From assembly GCA_016715765.1 (NCBI GenBank), contig JADJZJ010000035.1:1-47658 (forward strand): DNA of 47,658 nucleotides, in the 5' to 3' direction. This DNA is from Opitutaceae bacterium (GTDB lineage Bacteria > Verrucomicrobiota > Verrucomicrobiia > Opitutales > Opitutaceae). Position numbers and translations under genes: made by a program. How positions within the stretch are numbered: position 1 is the first letter of the stretch; each line of letters opens with the position of its first letter. Below the pieces are notes generated by a model. That model was given only the letters and a program-made list of their open reading frames with translations, had not been told where the DNA came from and did not search any database. Below, piece after piece: positions 45,284 to 47,658 of the stretch.

Positions 45284-45438
45284 GGAAATCTTCACCATGG
45301 AGCGGGCTTTCAGCCCTCAGCCCATCGATGCGTTTCAATCCTGGGGCGTTGCCCCAGGCTGTAATGGTAGCGCGCCCTTGGCGCTGGCGGGCATATTCCT
45401 TTCCCGCGGATCACGCGGATTGCCGCGGATAATACCTG
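45284..45438. repeat. Dispersed repeats upstream of GH78 gene
   Basis: 45284-45390 matches 115-226 (ggctttcagccctc; tggggcgttgccccaggc; gcgcgcccttggcgctgg). 45400-45438 is a copy of the cccgcggatcacgcggat family seen at 4080 and 6097. Together they fill the 248-bp gap between the GH78 start and the DapA-family stop. Confidence 0.65.
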
Positions 45439-45487
45439 CAGGCCGGATACAGCGGACGGTCGCCCACATGCCGGCTCCAACTGTCCG

Positions 45488-46393
45488 CTACAGGCCGACG
45501 CTGGCAAAAAAGCCCTTCAGCTTCTCCATCTTCTCGTCGTCCAGGCTGCCATAGGGCAGCCGCCGCCAGCGTGCCGCCACGCCGGCCAGTTCCATGGCGC
45601 CGTGCACCACGGCATCGAAGTGCAGTCCGTGCGTGGCGCAGAAATCCATGAAGGGGATGTCGTACTTGTTGATGATCGCCACCGCGGCCGGGATGTCGCG
45701 GGTCTTGATGGCATCCCAATACCGGTGGGCCACGGCCGGTTTGAAACGCATGTACAGCGACAGGTAGGAGTCGGGTCCGTAAGGCAGTTGATCGAGATGA
45801 TTTTCTTTCCGACCGCCGGACATGAAGGCCCACCGGCCCGCGTTCAGGCTGGCCAGCCGCCGGCCGTAAGCGCCGCAGATGTCATCCTTGATCGCCACGA
45901 TGCCGGTGTCGCGTTGCATCAGGGTGCGCACCGCTCCGAGCGGCACGCTGACCCCCGGACCGATCGCGGTCACGAGCATAACGGGCATCACGCGGGCAAT
46001 GCGCTCAAAATGCTCCACCAGGGTTGGCTCGGTGCAGGAGCCCGCCCAGTTCGGCGGCAACGGCATGAACATGTCGACCTTGAGCGAGCGACAATACTCG
46101 GCGAAGCGGACGGCCTCGCCGGTCCACCAGCAGCCGGCCGCCACCACCATTTTGCGTCCTGCGGTCTGCTCGACGACGATGCGGGTCACCTCCGCCACCT
46201 CCCGATCGGTCAGCACGCTGTAGAGGCTGTCGCCGTAGGTCAGCAGGATCGTGCCGCTGTTGGCCTCGGTCACGGCGAAGTCGACGCACGCGCGCAGGGC
46301 GGATTCGTCAATCGTCCCGTCCTGGGTGAAGGGGGTGCTGATGGAACTGATGGGTCCGGTAAGGGAGTGCCGGTGATAGTCGCTTGGGTTCAT
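45488..46393 (-). CDS. DapA/NanA-family (class I aldolase) lyase or synthase, atypical
   Basis: A 301-aa TIM-barrel protein of the dihydrodipicolinate synthase/N-acetylneuraminate lyase family. The Schiff-base Lys is in TGIVAIKDDICG, and the fold signature SISTPFTQDGTIDESALRAC at the start is typical. Two usual features differ: TTGE is replaced by TYGDS, and the YNVP tyrosine region reads VTAIGP. So the reaction is probably not lysine biosynthesis. It is divergent from a sialidase-like gene and near a glycosidase, so a sugar-acid lyase is plausible but unproven. Confidence 0.82.
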   Translation of the reverse strand: MNPSDYHRHSLTGPISSISTPFTQDGTIDESALRACVDFAVTEANSGTILLTYGDSLYSVLTDREVAEVTRIVVEQTAGRKMVVAAGCWWTGEAVRFAEYCRSLKVDMFMPLPPNWAGSCTEPTLVEHFERIARVMPVMLVTAIGPGVSVPLGAVRTLMQRDTGIVAIKDDICGAYGRRLASLNAGRWAFMSGGRKENHLDQLPYGPDSYLSLYMRFKPAVAHRYWDAIKTRDIPAAVAIINKYDIPFMDFCATHGLHFDAVVHGAMELAGVAARWRRLPYGSLDDEKMEKLKGFFASVGL

Positions 46394-46536
46394 GGGTGGG
46401 CCGGTTGCGGGAAAGCCTCGCAACCGCGCGAGGAGAGGGGAGGCAACCGACGGTGTTCACTACAAGGTCCGGCAGCCGCGAAGCGGCAATGACCGCGGTT
46501 GGGTTTTGAGTTCCTCCACCGGAGCGCACTCGGCGT
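46394..46536. other. Divergent intergenic region, no element recognised
   Basis: 143 bp between the divergent DapA-family gene and the sialidase-like gene. I see no clear sigma-54, sigma-28 or enhancer site and no palindrome of note; it must hold promoters of both genes. Confidence 0.4.
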
Positions 46537-47643
46537 TTGCTGAATCCTCGAAGCGCCCTGATAAGCAATAAATCATGTCGCCCACCAGCCACCGCCCAAG
46601 GGAAAATCACCACCACGGGCTACTGGGTTCCGGACGGCGTGGAGGAGCATCCGGGCCTGAAGATGGGGCCGCTGCTGCGTCTGGCCGACGGTGGAATCCT
46701 GGGCATCGGCAGCAAGCACAGCTACATCAGCCATGACGAAGGTGTCATTTGGGCCGAGTATCCGATGTTCCCCGGCAGCGACCAATTCGATTTGGCCCCC
46801 GGCGCCACGGTCATCACCCGCAACGGCACCGTCATCCTCTCCTTTTGCAACCTGAAGGAGAAATCCGAGTGGAACTGGCAGCCCGAGATCTCGGATATGC
46901 CGGATGCGAAAATACCGACCTATGCCGCGCGCAGCCTGGACGGCGGCAAAACGTGGCAGGACGTACAGAAACTCCATGATGAATGGACCGGCGCCAACCG
47001 CGACATGATCGAAACCCACGACGGCAGCGTCATTTTCACCTCGATGATGCTGCGGCATAATCCGGGACGGCACACGGTCCTGACCTACACGTCGCGCAAT
47101 GACGGCCGGACCTGGCTGCGCAGCAACGTCATCGACCTCGGTGGCATTGGCCACCATGCCGGCGTGACCGAATCCACGCTCGTGCAACTCCGCAACGGCC
47201 GGCTGTGGATGTTGATGCGCACCAACTGGGGCAGCTTCTGGGAAACCTTCTCGGATGACGAAGGGCTGACCTGGAAGGACTACCGCCCGACCAATATCCA
47301 CTCCAGTTCCACCCCGGGGATGTTGAAGCGCCTGCAAAGCGGCCGGCTGGTCCTCGTTTGGAACTATCCTTTTCCGGAGGGCAAGAACTCGTACCCGCTG
47401 TCCGGTGGTGACAGCCAGTGGTCCGAGGTGCCGGTGAGCAACCACCGGGGTGAGATGTCGATCATGTTCTCGGATAATGACGGCAAGACCTGGACCAAGC
47501 GCAGGGTCATCGCCAGGATTACCCAGGAAGGCACGCAGCTGACCTACCCGAACATATTTGAGGCCCGCCCCGGCGAACTTTGGATCACGACGGGATTCTC
47601 GGGCGAACTGAGAATCAAATTGCTGGAGAAGGATTTCCTCTGA
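46537..47643 (+). CDS. Sialidase-like protein with BNR/Asp-box repeats (start uncertain)
   Basis: Up to 368 aa. Five Asp-box-type motifs SxDxGxTW are spaced along a six-bladed propeller: SHDEGVIW, SLDGGKTW, SRNDGRTW, SDDEGLTW, SDNDGKTW. Such proteins include exo-sialidases and related glycan-binding or hydrolysing enzymes. The only ATG nearby (46575, MSPTSHRP) is in another frame and would join this one if one A of the AAAA run near 46600 were removed. Otherwise the frame must start at a TTG/CTG near 46537. No signal peptide is seen in either version. Substrate unknown. Confidence 0.75.
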   Translation: MLNPRSALISNKSCRPPATAQGKITTTGYWVPDGVEEHPGLKMGPLLRLADGGILGIGSKHSYISHDEGVIWAEYPMFPGSDQFDLAPGATVITRNGTVILSFCNLKEKSEWNWQPEISDMPDAKIPTYAARSLDGGKTWQDVQKLHDEWTGANRDMIETHDGSVIFTSMMLRHNPGRHTVLTYTSRNDGRTWLRSNVIDLGGIGHHAGVTESTLVQLRNGRLWMLMRTNWGSFWETFSDDEGLTWKDYRPTNIHSSSTPGMLKRLQSGRLVLVWNYPFPEGKNSYPLSGGDSQWSEVPVSNHRGEMSIMFSDNDGKTWTKRRVIARITQEGTQLTYPNIFEARPGELWITTGFSGELRIKLLEKDFL

Positions 47644-47658
47644 TTTGGCGGAGGGACC

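Noticed and set aside
46575..46640. ATG at 46575 as the sialidase start without change
   Set aside because: It is in a different frame from the Asp-box protein; it could be the true start only if one base near 46600 is an error.

Overview
The window is a high-GC (Opitutaceae-like, phylum Verrucomicrobiota) chromosomal segment carrying almost the whole genetic programme for one bacterial flagellum. The lineage call is an inference from gene content and order, a GH78/sialidase neighbourhood, and families of short dispersed repeats; no rRNA or other marker is present. Most genes start at ATG behind a C-rich, purine-poor leader with no obvious Shine-Dalgarno sequence.

Layout. (1) 1-533: repeat debris, no gene. 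(2) 534-6040, minus strand: a sensory/regulatory set: response regulator with degenerate HD-GYP domain, cheD, hybrid response regulator-histidine kinase, single-domain response regulator, a 67-aa protein, and a PilB/GspE-type ATPase (frameshifted). A good sigma-28 promoter lies in front of it. (3) 6398-20518, plus strand: flgB-flgC-fliE-fliF-fliG-fliH-fliI-fliJ-motE-like-fliK-flgD-flgE-fliL-fliM-fliN-[MITE-like insert]-fliO-fliP-fliQ-fliR. (4) 20924-28213: flhB-flhA-flhF-like-small membrane protein-fliA (sigma-28)-motA-motB-small Cys protein. (5) 28834-37903: flgF-flgG-flgA-flgH-flgI-flgJ-flgN-flgK-flgL-fliW-csrA-flagellin. (6) 37904-38653: nested inverted repeats. (7) 38654-42538, minus: large membrane hybrid sensor kinase and, upstream, a 65-codon ORF behind a second sigma-28-like promoter. 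(8) 42706-47643: carbohydrate genes (GH78 alpha-L-rhamnosidase-like, DapA-family lyase, BNR sialidase-like).

The main result is regulatory. Four sites share one architecture: a 15-bp palindrome close to CGGCAAATTTTGCCG, then at 103-104 or 114-115 bp (two classes one helical turn apart) a sigma-54 GG-N10-GC promoter, then an ATG only 14-17 bp after the GC. Three precede flgB, flhB and flgF, the first genes of the three flagellar blocks. The fourth lies inside fliK and its ATG is in frame, predicting a short C-terminal FliK from a nearly leaderless mRNA. The sigma-28 gene is in the second block, and sigma-28-type promoters precede the chemotaxis-like operon and the 65-codon ORF, giving a sigma-54 to sigma-28 cascade.

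Other points: a 133-bp inverted-repeat element inserted exactly at the fliN/fliO ATGA junction with a 5-bp ATGAA duplication that keeps both genes intact; FliM without the usual CheY-binding N-terminus; FlhF with a changed P-loop and no flhG; csrA overlapping flagellin. At least six single-step frameshifts (gspE, fliR, flhA twice, flgJ, GH78) interrupt otherwise intact conserved genes and look more like consensus errors than decay. fliD, fliS, flhG, flgM, cheA, cheW and the sigma-54 activator are not in the window.
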